Below are positions 11,311 to 21,621 of a DNA stretch of 64,000 nt, piece by piece. Made by a program: the position numbers and the translations under genes. The stretch is from assembly GCA_951799405.1 (NCBI GenBank), contig OX637342.1:15175298-15239297 (forward strand), written 5' to 3'. Origin of the DNA: Agapetus fuscipes (taxonomy: Eukaryota; Arthropoda; Insecta; Trichoptera; Glossosomatidae). The notes below the pieces were generated by a model. It saw only the letters and a program-made list of their open reading frames with translations. It was not told where the DNA came from and ran no database searches. Within the stretch, counting starts at the first letter, position 1. Each line of letters opens with the position of its first letter.

Positions 11311-11934
11311 TTTTTTTTTTAAGTTGTACGGAGAACGTTTCATAAAGTTTCCAGGCACATTGTATTTTGATCCGTTCTTGTGTTAGCTGGCAACTTCCCT
11401 CAGGCTGTATTTGCCTCGCCTCCCCTTTGATGAACCCGCATGGCTTCTCGATATCCACGGATACAAACCGACACAAAGCCAGAAATGTCGACGCTTAAAC
11501 ATTGTCGCTTTCACATTGATCTTGACACCCATTTCCATGTTTTGTATCATCCGTTTTTAACTATTTTAAAAAACACTTTTTGTTTCGAAATTTTTGCATG
11601 ATTTAGTAAGAACCAATGACGAATGTTTTATAATGCATTTCACCCAAAGTCCATGGACAAAACAATTGTGACGTCATATGGCTGTGTCACCAGAAAAAGG
11701 CAAACTAATATTTTGTTATCGATTGCTTAAATGGTTGGTTGATTGAAGCAAAAATTAGGTATAACGAAAATAAGTCATGGTTTCCAAATACTGGACAACT
11801 TGAAAATTGTCATCCCTTTTAAAATTGGGGTGTTGGTCTGTTTTACATGTTTTGGAATCAAGAGTTTATCTTTAGATAGTGACGTGACTTGACTAAGTTC
11901 AACATATAGTGTACTTTTAAACAAGTGAAGCCTA
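11311..11934. other. stretch without recognised gene
   Basis: Starts with a T run. Then mixed sequence with no family match apart from the next SINE. Confidence 0.4.
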
Positions 11935-12180
11935 TTTATTTTTACAGGTAAGGCGTCCGGCCTTCCGCCAACCACTTCAGTTAAAGTAGGGGTTTTCCAG
12001 CTCCCGAGGGGGCTGGTACTCACTTCTTGCGAAGGCTTAGTAAATCTTGCCGCTGTTTTATTTTTGGGCTTGAAATAAACACAGAAACGAGAAATTGTTT
12101 CTGACACCCTCGATAGGTATCGAACCATTACTCTCGGCATGGAATGCTTGCATTCTACCTACTGAGCTATCGACCAGACT
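11935..12180 (-). repeat. SINE1, minus strand
   Basis: Inverse of the SINE1 body (AACCACTTCAGTTAAAGT) and the inverse head CTACCTACTGAGCTATCGACC. Confidence 0.85.
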
Positions 12181-12189
12181 TGGTACAAT

Positions 12190-12410
12190 CTTGGTCGTCG
12201 CTACAAAGCGCCAATTCTTAAGCAAAACATAGTTGCTGTAAGGCTGGATGGACCTCTGGTGACCGGTCTTTAGTAAAGTTATTTGAATTTTTCAACCCAG
12301 CGAAAAGCAAATTTGAAGATAAATTGGTATATTTTTTTGTGCTTCGACAGGATTTGGTCCCACGACCTTGCATTAAAGAGTCCACGAGGACTAAAATTCT
12401 TTTAATATTT
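12190..12410 (-). repeat. SINE2, minus strand
   Basis: Contains 'tagttgctgtaaggctggat', 'ggtgaccggtcttta', 'ttcaacccagcg' and the inverse B box 'ggtcccacgacctt'. Lies directly beside a SINE1 on the same strand. Confidence 0.8.
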
Positions 12411-12702
12411 GATTTTAGCAACAATACAAAACTCGAGAATAATATAAAATCTCCGACAACGGTTCATCGAACTGATAAGTGTAATTAATTTTTAAGTTAA
12501 TAGTAATTTGTGAACATGATCTTCATACATTTAAAAGGAAACAAACACTTTTACAAGACTCGAGACTTGGTTTGTTCCAATTGTATTTTTAAAAACACTT
12601 TTCTCATTGAGAATCTTATATTTTATTTTGACACAGTTGTATGACTATAAATAAGGCCTCGCCGTGGGGTGTTTATTTTTCAGTGACTATTAAAATAGTT
12701 GA

Positions 12703-12832
12703 AGTCAAACTCAGCTTTGTACCAAAAATATATGAAAACTAAAACGCCTAGTAGAGGCACTGTTTTCGTTGCCATACATATTTTTATTTATTTTACGCTA
12801 TGGTTGTGTTTAAACGTAATGTTTTATACACA
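12703..12832. mobile_element. palindromic MITE (family P)
   Basis: GTCAAACTCAGC at left, ATGGTTGTGTTTAAACGTAA at right, with the 'aaaacgcctagtagaggc' core. Confidence 0.6.
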
Positions 12833-12942
12833 TTTAGGAGTACTGCTCCCATTTCTTTGCCCGTGAATTTTCTTCTTGGCACGTTGACCGGCAGAGGTCG
12901 CCAAAATCACATGCAAAAACTGTAGGCGTAAAGTGTACCCCA

Positions 12943-13085
12943 AGATTAAACCACCACCTCACACTCAAATCTAAAAACAAAAATCTTGGTTCACTGAAAC
13001 GCTCACTAGAAATGCTGTTTCAGTTTTCTATATATATTCTTGGTGAACGCTATGGTTGAGCTTAAATATAAAATTTTGTACTTGA
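12943..13085. mobile_element. palindromic MITE (family P), diverged
   Basis: Left 'cctcacactcaaatc', core 'gaaacgctcactagaaatgc', right GCTATGGTTGAGCTTAAA. Confidence 0.55.
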
Positions 13086-13094
13086 AAAAGTGGA

Positions 13095-13510
13095 GTCAGG
13101 AGAAACAGGACGGAACATCACAATGGCAAAACATCACATGACAAAACATTATGTTATGAAGAAACATCATAGGACAATATGTCACTTGACATTACAACAC
13201 ACTGATAAAATATTATCACGGTACAAAATATCACCATGCCAAATAAACACTTATCTCAAACAGAACATACGAGTAGGTAGGTACTATAAATAACACATTT
13301 CGTTCTGTGATGTTTTGTTAGTATGAAGTAATGTCATATGATGTTTTTTAAAGTGATGTTTTTTATGTGATGATTCCTGTGATCTATTGTTATGTGATGA
13401 TTGTTTATTTTAATATATTGTAACATGATGTTTTGCGCTGTGATGTTTTTTCAAATAATCATTTTTCACGTGATGTTTTGCCCTGTGATGTTCTGTCACG
13501 GAACCGTGCA
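13095..13510. repeat. inverted minisatellite (ACATCACATGACAAA / TGTGATGTTTT)
   Basis: The left half repeats ACATCACATGACAAAACAT-like units; the right half (13300-13500) repeats the inverse TGATGTTTTGTCATG-like units. Related to the 61-kb minisatellite and its flanks (61765-62000). The 67-aa frame here is a by-product of the repeat. Confidence 0.75.
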
Positions 13511-13998
13511 GACTGCCCTAAGTGAGGGGTTGAAAAGCGTGGTAGCAGTAGGGGGGGGGGGGAGGGAGAAGGTTGATAACGCCTGGCCTCTTTAATGGTG
13601 TGATCTGTTCCGAACAAAATTACTGCACCCCTGTTGGGCATTGAAGTAATGAAGAGGTTTAAATTTATGTATTTTTTTTCTTTAGGTACTTCAAAGGAAA
13701 AAGTGCAGAATAAAATTTTCGTTTGATTTTGTTAGAGGAAATGAACAAATATGTAGTTCATACAAATATATAATAAATATATGTACTCATATAAAAATAT
13801 CAAAAGTAAAGCAATTAATACAATATTGGTTATCAGCCTCATACCAATCTATAAGTCAAGGAAAACCTAGACGTAAATAAAAGGTTAAATTTAAATTGGA
13901 GTTACGACAGTTTGATATATTTACAAAGAATAATTAACTTTCAGGATGAATAACAGTTTTCGGATTTTAGACAAACCATTAGAGGGAGGGAGAATTTA
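13511..13998. other. stretch without recognised gene
   Basis: Contains a G homopolymer (13551-13562) and AT-rich sequence. Nothing else recognised. Confidence 0.4.
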
Positions 13999-14205
13999 CA
14001 TTATTCCTGACGTTTCGCTAGTTACGTAACCAACATCTACAGGAGGCACCTTTTCTGCACGACGATTGAGGATGAACTCGATTTTTAATTCTAAATCATT
14101 CTTTATCAGAATGAACTGTGAATGAACTTCACCCTCAGTCGTGGTGGTGAAAGGGTGCCTTATGAAGACTTTGGCTACGTCATCAACGAAACGTCGAGAA
14201 TAATG
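13999..14205. mobile_element. inverted-repeat element with paired degenerate hammerhead motifs
   Basis: Left arm 'cattattcctgacgtttcgc' and right arm 'acgaaacgtcgagaataatg' are inverse, as are GGCACCTTTTCTGCACGACG and CGTGGTGGTGAAAGGGTGCC. Each arm holds a GAAACGTC hammerhead 3' core: on the minus strand at left (14010-14048) and the plus strand at right (14162-14195), both pointing outward. The 5' cores are mutated (CTGTAGA and ATGAAGA instead of CTGAAGA), so cleavage is unlikely. Confidence 0.6.
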
Positions 14206-14457
14206 TGAGTTCTATATGCCTGACGACTACACCGAGAGTGAGGACATGATCTATTTCATGTAGGAACCGAAAAGCCGTACTGATGTCGTGGCGCAACACG
14301 CTGTGGCTCGGAGTATAAAGCTCTTAAATAAGTCTAATATGGATATGTTTGAGTGTAATTTATTAAGATAACAGAGTTCCTCCTAGAATGTTGATAGCTG
14401 TGAGGGTGCACTAAAATTAGGTGTAACTTTTTGTTCACAAAAAAAAGATGTCCTCAC

Positions 14458-14660
14458 CATATCGAATTGTATGACCAACTCCACTCCCTGAGGTTCTACC
14501 GTCTCACACAGAGGTCTGTCCTTGAGGGTGCAGTGCCTCCTTGCCACCTCCAGCTGTCTCCTCAACTCCCGGAGACGTTCCCTGGCTGCTGAAGCCAGGA
14601 CAGAGGCGCGGGAGCCAAGATGTCCCAAGGACAACGTCTTCTGGGATAACTCCACGCTAA
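14458..14660 (-). CDS. prominin-like: prominin-like, exon 6
   Basis: The acceptor TTGCAG at 14661 and donor ATG|GTGAGG at 14457 give a 203-nt exon. Its first two bases complete the valine codon begun in exon 5, and it ends in phase 0. It encodes SVELSQKTLSLGHLG, then a basic helical stretch RERLRELRRQLEVARRHC, then TLKDRPLC and ETVEPQGVELVIQFDM. The two cysteines flanking a short proline-containing loop correspond to the conserved C..PxxxxC pair in the first large extracellular loop of prominins, which is likely disulphide-bonded. It is in phase with its neighbours and shows no damage. Confidence 0.85.
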
Positions 14661-15211
14661 CTGCAATGATAAAAAGGTATTTAGTTTAAGTATTTGAATG
14701 AGAAATGAAATCCGAATCGAGGAAAAGGAAATACTAGACGGCCAGCGTCTACTAGGTCGCCCTCCCAAAAAACGGAAGAACAGCTGGTCTTCTGCATCAC
14801 AGGAGGGAGTTCTGCAGTACCTAAACAAATGTTAAATCTAAAGCAAGAGAGAGAAGAAGAAGATTTTTTGAAAATATGTTAAGAATTTCACGGTTGGATT
14901 TCGATGCTTGATTTTGCTCTTTCAGGTTTGCCATAGTTTCTTTATTATTTTTTTTTTTCACGTTCCGTTCTTCTGTGTGTAACTCCTTCGGAGATCTGCT
15001 ACCTTCTCTAGTAGAAGAATGAAAAAATAAAGTATTGAGTATGGTTAAGAGATAGATAGACCTCATAAACATTTGGTCAAACGATGATCCACGAATTTTC
15101 GAAATTATTTTGAATTGAAAATTCTCTTTATGTGGCAGATGAACCATGGATTAATGCCGTTTGAATTTGTTTATGGTTTAAAAGTTATTTAAAAAATACA
15201 TATAGTCTTAC

Positions 15212-15307
15212 CAGTTGTGATGTCATTTAAAGCGTCCAACGCTACGTCGATTCCAGTTTCTGTGGCGATCGCTTTCCGGATAGGCTCTCCTAATAAAATG
15301 TCAGCTC
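15212..15307 (-). CDS. prominin-like: prominin-like, exon 5
   Basis: The acceptor TTTTAG (15308-15310) and donor ACTG|GTAAGA (15211) define 96 nt. Two bases complete the codon from exon 4, 31 codons follow (ADILLGEPIRK, then AIATETGIDVALDALNDITT), and one base is left for exon 6. It aligns to the prominin stretch with ILDxLRP and a following amphipathic helix (VLDEIKSMATAIKE in human). A second in-phase acceptor (TATTAG) lies 15 nt downstream. Confidence 0.85.
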
Positions 15308-15348
15308 CTAAAATGAAACATATCTAATGTTAATAAAGTTGAATCTTT

Positions 15349-15593
15349 ATATCGATACCTCAAAGGTAAAACTGAATAAGTGACGTTTTAAGCTAACATG
15401 GGCTTCTCAGATAAATGCACCTTTTTTTTCCTATTTTCTACAAGAGATAACAATAAAAAAGTGTGAAAGTCCTGTAGTTTAGAAGTTAATCATGAGTTTT
15501 TCCTTATAATTAGTTCACTTACTATGAGAAATTATATTTCAAATCAGTGAATCAGAACTAATTCAGTTTTACCTCTAAGTTAGCGATATGTAT
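15349..15593. mobile_element. TIR MITE (family T), within intron 4
   Basis: Left end ATATCGATACCTCAAAGG, then TAAAACTGAATAAG; right end ATTCAGTTTTACCTCTAAG, then TTAGCGATAT. Ends are inverse to each other and match the 8487-8757 copy. Confidence 0.7.
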
Positions 15594-15738
15594 GTTTCCC
15601 ATAGACTCCTAGGCCACTCAACAGATTTTCATTTTTTTTTCCGGTCGAAAGAATTTTGATGTCGATCGGATTACAAATAAAAAAAATCAGCTCTGTTGTT
15701 GCGTTAGACTAGCTTCTTGTGGAAAAAAAAACTCCAGA

Positions 15739-15930
15739 TCACCCCTGTTTCAGGGAAGGTCGGCAAGAGTTGCAGGGCTTATGTCCATTTGAGGATTGGG
15801 TTTTTATATTGCAGGTCCACATGCGGCATGTGTGAGCGCGAAATTATGCGTGTCTGCTTGTGGGAATGCATTTAATATGAATCTCAAATGATACATATCC
15901 TTGCAGCTTAGATTTAGATTTAGATTTATA
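15739..15930 (+). repeat. R1 repeat, 5'-truncated
   Basis: Begins at TCACCCCTGTTTCAGGG and ends CAGCTTAGATTTAGATTTAG. The tail unit here is TTAGAT. Confidence 0.85.
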
Positions 15931-16082
15931 TGTGGTATGTTGCAGTACCTCTCGCATGAATGATGTTTCTGCACAATCTTCAATCAAAAGCGACAACACT
16001 TTTTCTGCTCAGTTTGTGCCTCTGTGCGAAATGGGCGTAATTTTAATTTAAAATCATACGTGAAATAATTTGTTTGCCTCAC

Positions 16083-16270
16083 GAGTTAGATCGAATTCGG
16101 CTGCCGCCATCGCTTGATCTGCCGGATGAAGGAGGACGTGCGAGAGCTGCGCGTGTGCGGTGCGCAGGAAGGCGGGAAGATCGTGCGCAGTCGCCGAGAG
16201 CGCCGGCCGAACCATGGCGGAACCTCTCGAAGATAGAGTGGTGGCCAGGAACATTGTAGACACACCCATG
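16083..16270 (-). CDS. prominin-like: prominin-like, exon 4 (end of TM2 and loop start)
   Basis: The acceptor TTTTTTCAG (16271) starts 188 nt whose first base completes a leucine codon. It encodes MGVSTMFLATTLSSRGSAMV (end of TM2), then RPALSATAHDLPAFLRTAHA and QLSHVLLHPA...FDLT. This matches the prominin region after TM2, where a helix with a 'tl..tp.qi..ll' pattern begins the extracellular loop. I chose the donor C|GTGAGG at 16082 because it is the only visible donor in phase with exon 5. A second donor CAC|GTATGA at 16059 would add eight residues but break phase. Confidence 0.8.
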
Positions 16271-16296
16271 CTGAAAAAAAAATCAAAACGGTTCAT

Positions 16297-16394
16297 TATG
16301 AAGTAATGTTACCGACATTGATGTATGCACGTGAAGCATGGACTATGAGTGACAGTAAAATAAGTAGTATGGTGTGTACGATGGAAATAAAGTA
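16297..16394 (+). mobile_element. RTE-like LINE fragment
   Basis: Reads TLMYAREAWTMSDSKISS, the same segment as LLYGSEAWTVNDSEMS in the 59-kb copy. It runs directly into an R1 copy. Confidence 0.7.
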
Positions 16395-16646
16395 CTTGCT
16401 GACTGATAGGTTGGTATGAGGCTGACCCCCCCGAGCTGTAAAAATTGATTCACTTTTGCCAATGCCACCCCGGTTTCAGGGAAAGGCGGCAGGAGTTGCA
16501 AGGTTTATGTTCATGTAAGGTTTTGTTTATTTGTATGCACACATGCAGAATGTGAAGGCGTGAACCTACATGTGCCTGTATGTGGGCATGCATTCAATAT
16601 GAGCGATTAATGTTAACACATATTTGCAGCTTAGATTTTAGATTAT
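16395..16646 (+). repeat. R1 repeat, diverged
   Basis: Starts near GACTGATAGGTTGGTATGAG and ends CAGCTTAGATTTTAGATTA. Confidence 0.85.
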
Positions 16647-16815
16647 TATTGATAAGTAGATGTCATTGAAATAATGAAGGGGAATATGGCATCGGCGCAA
16701 GTTCGAACCCCGCCTGCTCCGTTTACTATAGACAATAACTTTGGTTAAACAGATCTCATTGGGTAATTGAAAATACAGGCTTGATTCGATTGTACATAAA
16801 ATGTCGTCTTCTTAC

Positions 16816-17036
16816 AGTGAGATCAGCAGAAGCAACTCCACAGCCAGCATCAGTCCTCTCCTCTTCCAGCCTGCTCCAGTAGGCATGTCAACTCCTGGTG
16901 GAGGAGAAACCGCGTCTCCTCTGATCGACCCTCCAGGCCTGATGAGGGAGAGCACCGCTGCGCAGAGGCCGTAGGAAGGCACCACCAGAGACAAGGAGAC
17001 GGCCAAGAGGACCACAGCAATGAAACCAGCTTCCAC
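16816..17036 (-). CDS. prominin-like: prominin-like, exon 3 (TM1, short cytoplasmic loop, TM2)
   Basis: Starts after CATCCAG at GTG GAA GCT (VEAGFIAVVLLAVSLSLVVP), the EAG.. opening of prominin TM1. A cytoplasmic loop of about 35 residues follows (SLIRPGGSIRG, then DAVSPPPGVDMP) up to WKRRG, and then TM2 (LMLAVELLLLISL). The donor TCACT|GTAAGA (16815) leaves two bases, completed by exon 4. A competing acceptor TATATTCAG nine bases upstream (exon start 17045) would insert SIQ and has the better pyrimidine tract. The loop lacks the cysteine cluster usual just after prominin TM1. Confidence 0.85.
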
Positions 17037-17044
17037 CTGGATGG

Positions 17045-17674
17045 ACTGAATATAAGATTTGAAAAATCAAAGTGGGAAGAATATTAATTCATATGTTGAC
17101 CAAATGATCATCATCAAAAGATGTTATAAATATTTAAAATATTGTTTAAATGATTAAATAGATGGATTATTAAATCTGTTGGGTGTGAGCTAGGTATTAA
17201 CATGCTTAACCAGTTTTCAGGCAACCGTCAACGAGAACTGTCAAATAAAGTAAATTGTTATTTTATGCCTCTATTTTGACCAATAACACTGATGTATTAT
17301 GTCTATTTCTTCATTTTATACCTATTCGTTTCATGGTACGTTCTTTATTGTTGAATAAAACTGACATTATAAACCAACCCACATTGGTAATACGAAAAAA
17401 GTAGGTACCAAATGCAATCACCGCAAAATTCTATACTAGATTTTTTCTCGAAGGGCAAACGCCTACGCAACTGGTGTCCTTAGCAACAAACAATAAATTA
17501 TTATTGACCTTTTCCCTAGCAACCTGGTCGTGTAAAATCGCAACATTTTTGAAGTTTTGAAATTCGCAGATGTCTTTATTTTGATTACTTTAAAATAAAT
17601 CATACACTTTAAGTAAGACGTATTTTTTCAATGAAAGAAATTGTAAGATATGAATGGGACTACTTAGTACCTAC
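17045..17674 (-). other. prominin-like intron 2
   Basis: AT-rich intron. At 17430-17560 it holds a dispersed segment ('aacgcctacgcaactggtg', 'ccctagcaacctggtcg') that recurs diverged at 38040-38180. No other feature seen. Confidence 0.6.
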
Positions 17675-17730
17675 CTGTAGAATAAGATGTGGAACCGACA
17701 GCCTGTCCCACATGACGTCTCGCACGAGTT
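17675..17730 (-). CDS. prominin-like: prominin-like, exon 2
   Basis: A 56-nt exon between the acceptor TTGTGTTGCAG (17731) and donor CTACAG|GTAGGT (17674). The first two bases complete a glutamate (G|AA) split with exon 1, then LVRDVMWDRLSVPHLILQ. Joined to exon 1 it gives FDFPTELVRDV, the conserved 'P.(D/E)FP.(E/D)' entry of prominins before TM1. Confidence 0.85.
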
Positions 17731-18299
17731 CTGCAACACAAGCATGATCATGAGTATCACACAACATACACGTGTGTGATATAAAGTGTAGGCATTCTGT
17801 CTTTATGAATATTGTAGCATGTGCTTGCTCCGCCGTAAGTAATATTGAAGCCTCAAAAATCCTGCTCAAGTAAAAAATATCATTTCATATGTACCCACAG
17901 AGCGTTGGTGAATATTTTAAAAGAAATTTTAAGTCGATAAAATGCGTAAAAGCTTTGTCTACATATTTTGGTTGAAATTAATTTTATTCATATTAAATAC
18001 GTAAATACAAAAATATCTACAATATTTCGAAATATCTAGGTGAGCAATTTAACAAATAGGTCTGAAAATAGAGTATGCAAATAAACTTTAATTCCTTTGT
18101 TTGCAACCTTTTATAAATGTTTACAAATTATTAAATTATCAACATTAGCTTTTAAATTAAACATAACATTAGCTTGGATTTAAATTAAACAAAAACGTAA
18201 GATTCGTTCATACTTTGAGCTAAATGTAAATAATCACCGAATCATTTTTCAGATTTTGTAGGGTTTGTGTATTCACACAGTGAAAATTCATTTTATTTA

Positions 18300-18590
18300 A
18301 AATAAAATATTTTTTTCTTTAACGTAGTTTAATTTTCACAATATTATTTTATATCTTTTTTTTTTAATTTTGACTGTTATATTTAATTTAAATTAAGTTC
18401 ATCTTTATTGTACCTATACCTACCTATTTATTTGAATTTATATTATTTTGATCTATGCTTTGTTCTTAATAATTTTAATTTGACATAGGTAGGTACATCA
18501 CTCTTGATAATGACCTGAGTATTGACGGTCGAAAGTGCTTGAGATATAAAAAAATTAAACTACGTTTAAGAAAAAATAATTTTATATTGA
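18300..18590. mobile_element. TIR element in prominin-like intron 1
   Basis: TTTTTTCTTTAACGTAGTTT at 18310 and its inverse AAACTACGTTTAAGAAAAAA at 18560 form terminal inverted repeats of about 30 bp. Near the right end 'ctgagtattgacggtcgaaa' is a hammerhead-like remnant, weak. Confidence 0.5.
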
Positions 18591-18867
18591 ATCATTTTTC
18601 TCTCGATTGTTAAATCCACGTGTGTATTTTTTATGCTTATGAAAAAGGTTCTATATCAAACAGAACTTAATGTATTTTAACTTAAGATTTGCATCCAGAA
18701 AAGGAAACTGAAATATCAAAAATATAACAAAGACTTGAAAAAGAAAAAATAATTTTATCTTCAAGCGTGGAATTTTAATACTATTTGGAAAGAACAAGAG
18801 AAGAAAAATACGCGGAGCATTTTCTAAGGAAAATGTATCAGCGTTGTTTTGTTTGTAACTTTCTTAC

Positions 18868-20644
18868 CTGTGGGAAAATCAAAGGGGTGAAGAAAATTAA
18901 AAAACCCAGACAGGAATCCAAAGACGAATGTTCCCTCGGAGAGTTTCAGCGCGGGAAGGAGATACTTCTCATTGGGAGGACCCATGCTGAACCTGATAAC
19001 AGTGTCTCTTTCTCTTTCCCTCCCATGCCAAGCAAACCATCTCTCATCCTTATCCAACCCTCCAGTATTATTCACGAGGATAACAGGAGATATCTCTTCA
19101 TCTCTTTCTACAACTATATCAGCGTAGTCTATCTCAACATCACTTTCAAAGTCGCCGTTATTTATCATTACGCTTTCGTCTTGTTCTTTTTTTGCGATAG
19201 TTTTTTTCTTGAGGAAATCGTAGCGCATTTTGCTCGCTTTGGTTTTCTGATTTGACGAGGAAGTGGATGCTGGAACCTCCCTCCCCTCTACCTCCCCTGA
19301 GGTGTATCCTGTAGTAGCTTGTAAACTTTTCTCCGCGACGAACTTTCCGTTTGCATCATCACGTGAATCGTCTTCTGTTGCTTTTGTTGTTTTTTCAATT
19401 GAAATATCACGGCGTAGTTTATCGATGCCACCAAAATACCGAGCACTTTTAAAATCAAATTTAATCTCATCATCATGAAACATTTCATTAATTTTTTCAG
19501 CGCTCTCTTTTTGTGAAGTTTTTTCATCGAATAAAAAATCTTTATCATTAAACTCCATATCAAAATTTGTATTCGAATTCCTTTTATTATTTAATTTTGC
19601 ATTCATTTCAGCGCAATCTTTTGTAACGAGTGCTTCAGGTGAACTCAAAACATTCATTTCACCTTGCACACTTTCATCTCTTTCATAACCAACCGTAATA
19701 TTATTTTCCTTTATTAAAACCTCTTCATTCTGTTTTTCTTGCAGCCCTCTGGGGAAATAAAAAATCACGTCTTTCGCAGTTACCCTACTCTTGAAACTAT
19801 TACCCTGAGCACTTTCATATTCCTCTTGAATCGTTTCACCCTCTGTGTTGTTTCTTTTTTCTTGGGAAGCTTCGCGTTGGATGGAACCATTTTTCAAACC
19901 CTCCTTTTCCCACTTCCTGCCTGGGTCCTCTTCAGTAATGTCTGCTAATTGTGTTCCGGGGAGGTTTTCCGACGGACCCTCCTGAATATACGGCCTCGTT
20001 ACAGGCGGAACTCTTTCAGTTACACTCGCTGAAATATCTGAAATCGTTACGAGCTCCTCGCCACTTTTTTTCACATTAAAAGTCCGTTTTAATGTGAAAT
20101 AAAAAGCTTTTTTTGCACTATATTTTTCATCCAATAACCCCACATTGTTAACGTCCAAGATCTTTTTATAATCAATCAGTTTGATGTCATCTTTAACTCT
20201 GTTAAGTTTCTCATCATACTTTTTAATATCAGAAAGAATTATTAGGGTTTTACTTTCATTTCTTATTGAAATTTTTGTTTCATTTATTACGCTTTTCACT
20301 GTGCTTACACTTGAATTCAAATTTGTTATTTTTATTTCTTCTAATAAATCAGTTGTAGTGCTTTTAAAATCTTGGACACTCGTTGTACTTTTATCATAAG
20401 TTGCATTTAAATTTGGCTCCAAAAATTCCGCTTGTACTTTATGGGTGAGAAATAACAAAAGAAACAAAAGTTGGAAAATCCCGCGCGAAATTATGGTTCG
20501 GAAGTTTGCATGGGGGTTTATATGGGTCAGGGTGCATTCGCATTTTTTATGGGTTTTCTTATCCGGCCGTCCCTCCATTTTATGCCAAACTGTTTTTATC
20601 GTCTCACAGACCGCAGGGGGTTTTGCCTTTTCGCATTCCGACAT
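18868..20644 (-). CDS. prominin-like: prominin-like, exon 1 (leader and long N-terminal ectodomain)
   Basis: The open frame reaches further upstream only through a GTG, so the first ATG is at 20644 (MSECEKAK). An in-frame ATG at 20578 would give a more usual leader. Residues 56-66 (IFQLLFLLLFL) form a hydrophobic core followed by THKVQA, a plausible signal-peptidase site. About 500 residues rich in Lys, Glu, Asp, Asn, Ser and Thr follow, with many N-x-S/T sites and one cysteine; no domain is recognised. The last 20 residues (FVFGFLSGFFNFLHPFDFPT) are the conserved prominin block before TM1. The donor CCACAG|GTAAG at 18867 is strong and leaves phase 1, matching exon 2. The extension is far longer than the roughly 80-100 residue EC1 of vertebrate prominins. 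I infer membrane-protrusion function from the family only. Confidence 0.8.
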
Positions 20645-21446
20645 TCCTCTAGCAATAAAGTATATTTGTACCACTACAGTTTGTCATACGAAAGGTAAAA
20701 ATTTTCAAGCAACACATCTTTTTGCGTAAATTTTGATCTTGAAATACAAAAAAAATGCAATTTTTTAAATAATTTACCAACTGTTTTAATTTTATTTAGT
20801 TTTTATCTTAACACCAAGATTTTATTTTTCATCGTTGTTAATACACGCATGTGAAAACACATCAAAAAAATACTTTTGTGAGGAATTTCAACTTTAGAGT
20901 TTATTTATAAAATTCACTATTTATATATTTTTCTTAAATCAGATGATCAATTTACAAAATTATTTTGGTAAAACTTTTGTATTTTCTTATTCCACATTTG
21001 TACTTATATCCTTAAAAACTATGAACACGTTTATTTATTGATAATTTATTACATTCCGTTTTTAAATGACGTTTATGTTTTATTTTTAATAACACTAAAA
21101 ACAAATCCACTTATTGATGACTAACTGGTTATATTTTTGAACACTTTTGTACTTATCTCAAATTAAAAATAAGCTTTATTTACTTGATTAATTAGCAGAC
21201 TTATTTTGGCAGTTGTGTTAATTTTTAATTAATTTATTTGTACCCTCACTGTCCTCACACACCCTTTCCATCGCCTCACTTCCCGCACAGTCCTCAGTTT
21301 TCCTTCAACATCGCCTCTCCTCACATTATTGTTGTATACTCAGCAAGGTAAACCTTAAACGGATTAGCCGGTAGTAACTCTAAACACGCAAACGTTACTT
21401 AAAAGACTCAACGTATGAGAAATAACATGTTTAAAAAATATATACA
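20645..21446. other. upstream region of prominin-like gene
   Basis: AT-rich, 5' untranslated region or promoter candidate for the minus-strand gene. An acceptor-like AACTGTAG lies about 30 bases before the ATG, so a 5' non-coding exon is possible. No clear TATA box. A pyrimidine-rich patch lies at 21240-21330. Confidence 0.4.
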
Positions 21447-21621
21447 AGGTTATGACTCTGGAGGAAATGAAAGAAGTATGTAAGGACAGAAAGAAATGGC
21501 GGTTGATCTGTAATGTTGGCGGCTAGGATTTATTATAATGAAATTTGTTTTATGTTTTAAGTTTTTGATGTCCATGTATATTATTATTTATTGATTTAAA
21601 AAATGTAATTTGTCGTGTACG
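21447..21621 (+). mobile_element. RTE-like LINE 3' end
   Basis: Reads MTLEEMKEVCKDRKKW, the end of the RTE-like ORF, then a 3' untranslated stretch ('agtttttgatgtccat') leading directly into R1. The same order is seen at 48800-48966. Confidence 0.75.

Larger units (their letters stand above)
1871..14457 (-). other. prominin-like intron 6, about 12.6 kb
   Basis: Bounded by the donor ATG|GTGAGG (14457) and the acceptor TTTCAG (1871). No further prominin-like exon is visible, and exons 6 and 7 align as neighbours with the protein family. It is filled with nested SINEs, R1 copies, LINE remnants and MITEs, listed separately. Confidence 0.75.

Noticed and set aside
13459..13641. Short frames around the G-rich tract at 13.5 kb
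   Set aside because: Overlap a homopolymer and minisatellite; no coding features.
16059..16083. Using donor CAC|GTATGA for prominin-like exon 4
   Set aside because: Would keep eight more residues but puts exon 5 out of phase; the GTGAGG donor at 16082 is in phase.
18785..19255. 156-aa plus-strand frame inside prominin-like exon 1
   Set aside because: Antisense shadow of the prominin-like coding exon, which has splice and homology support.
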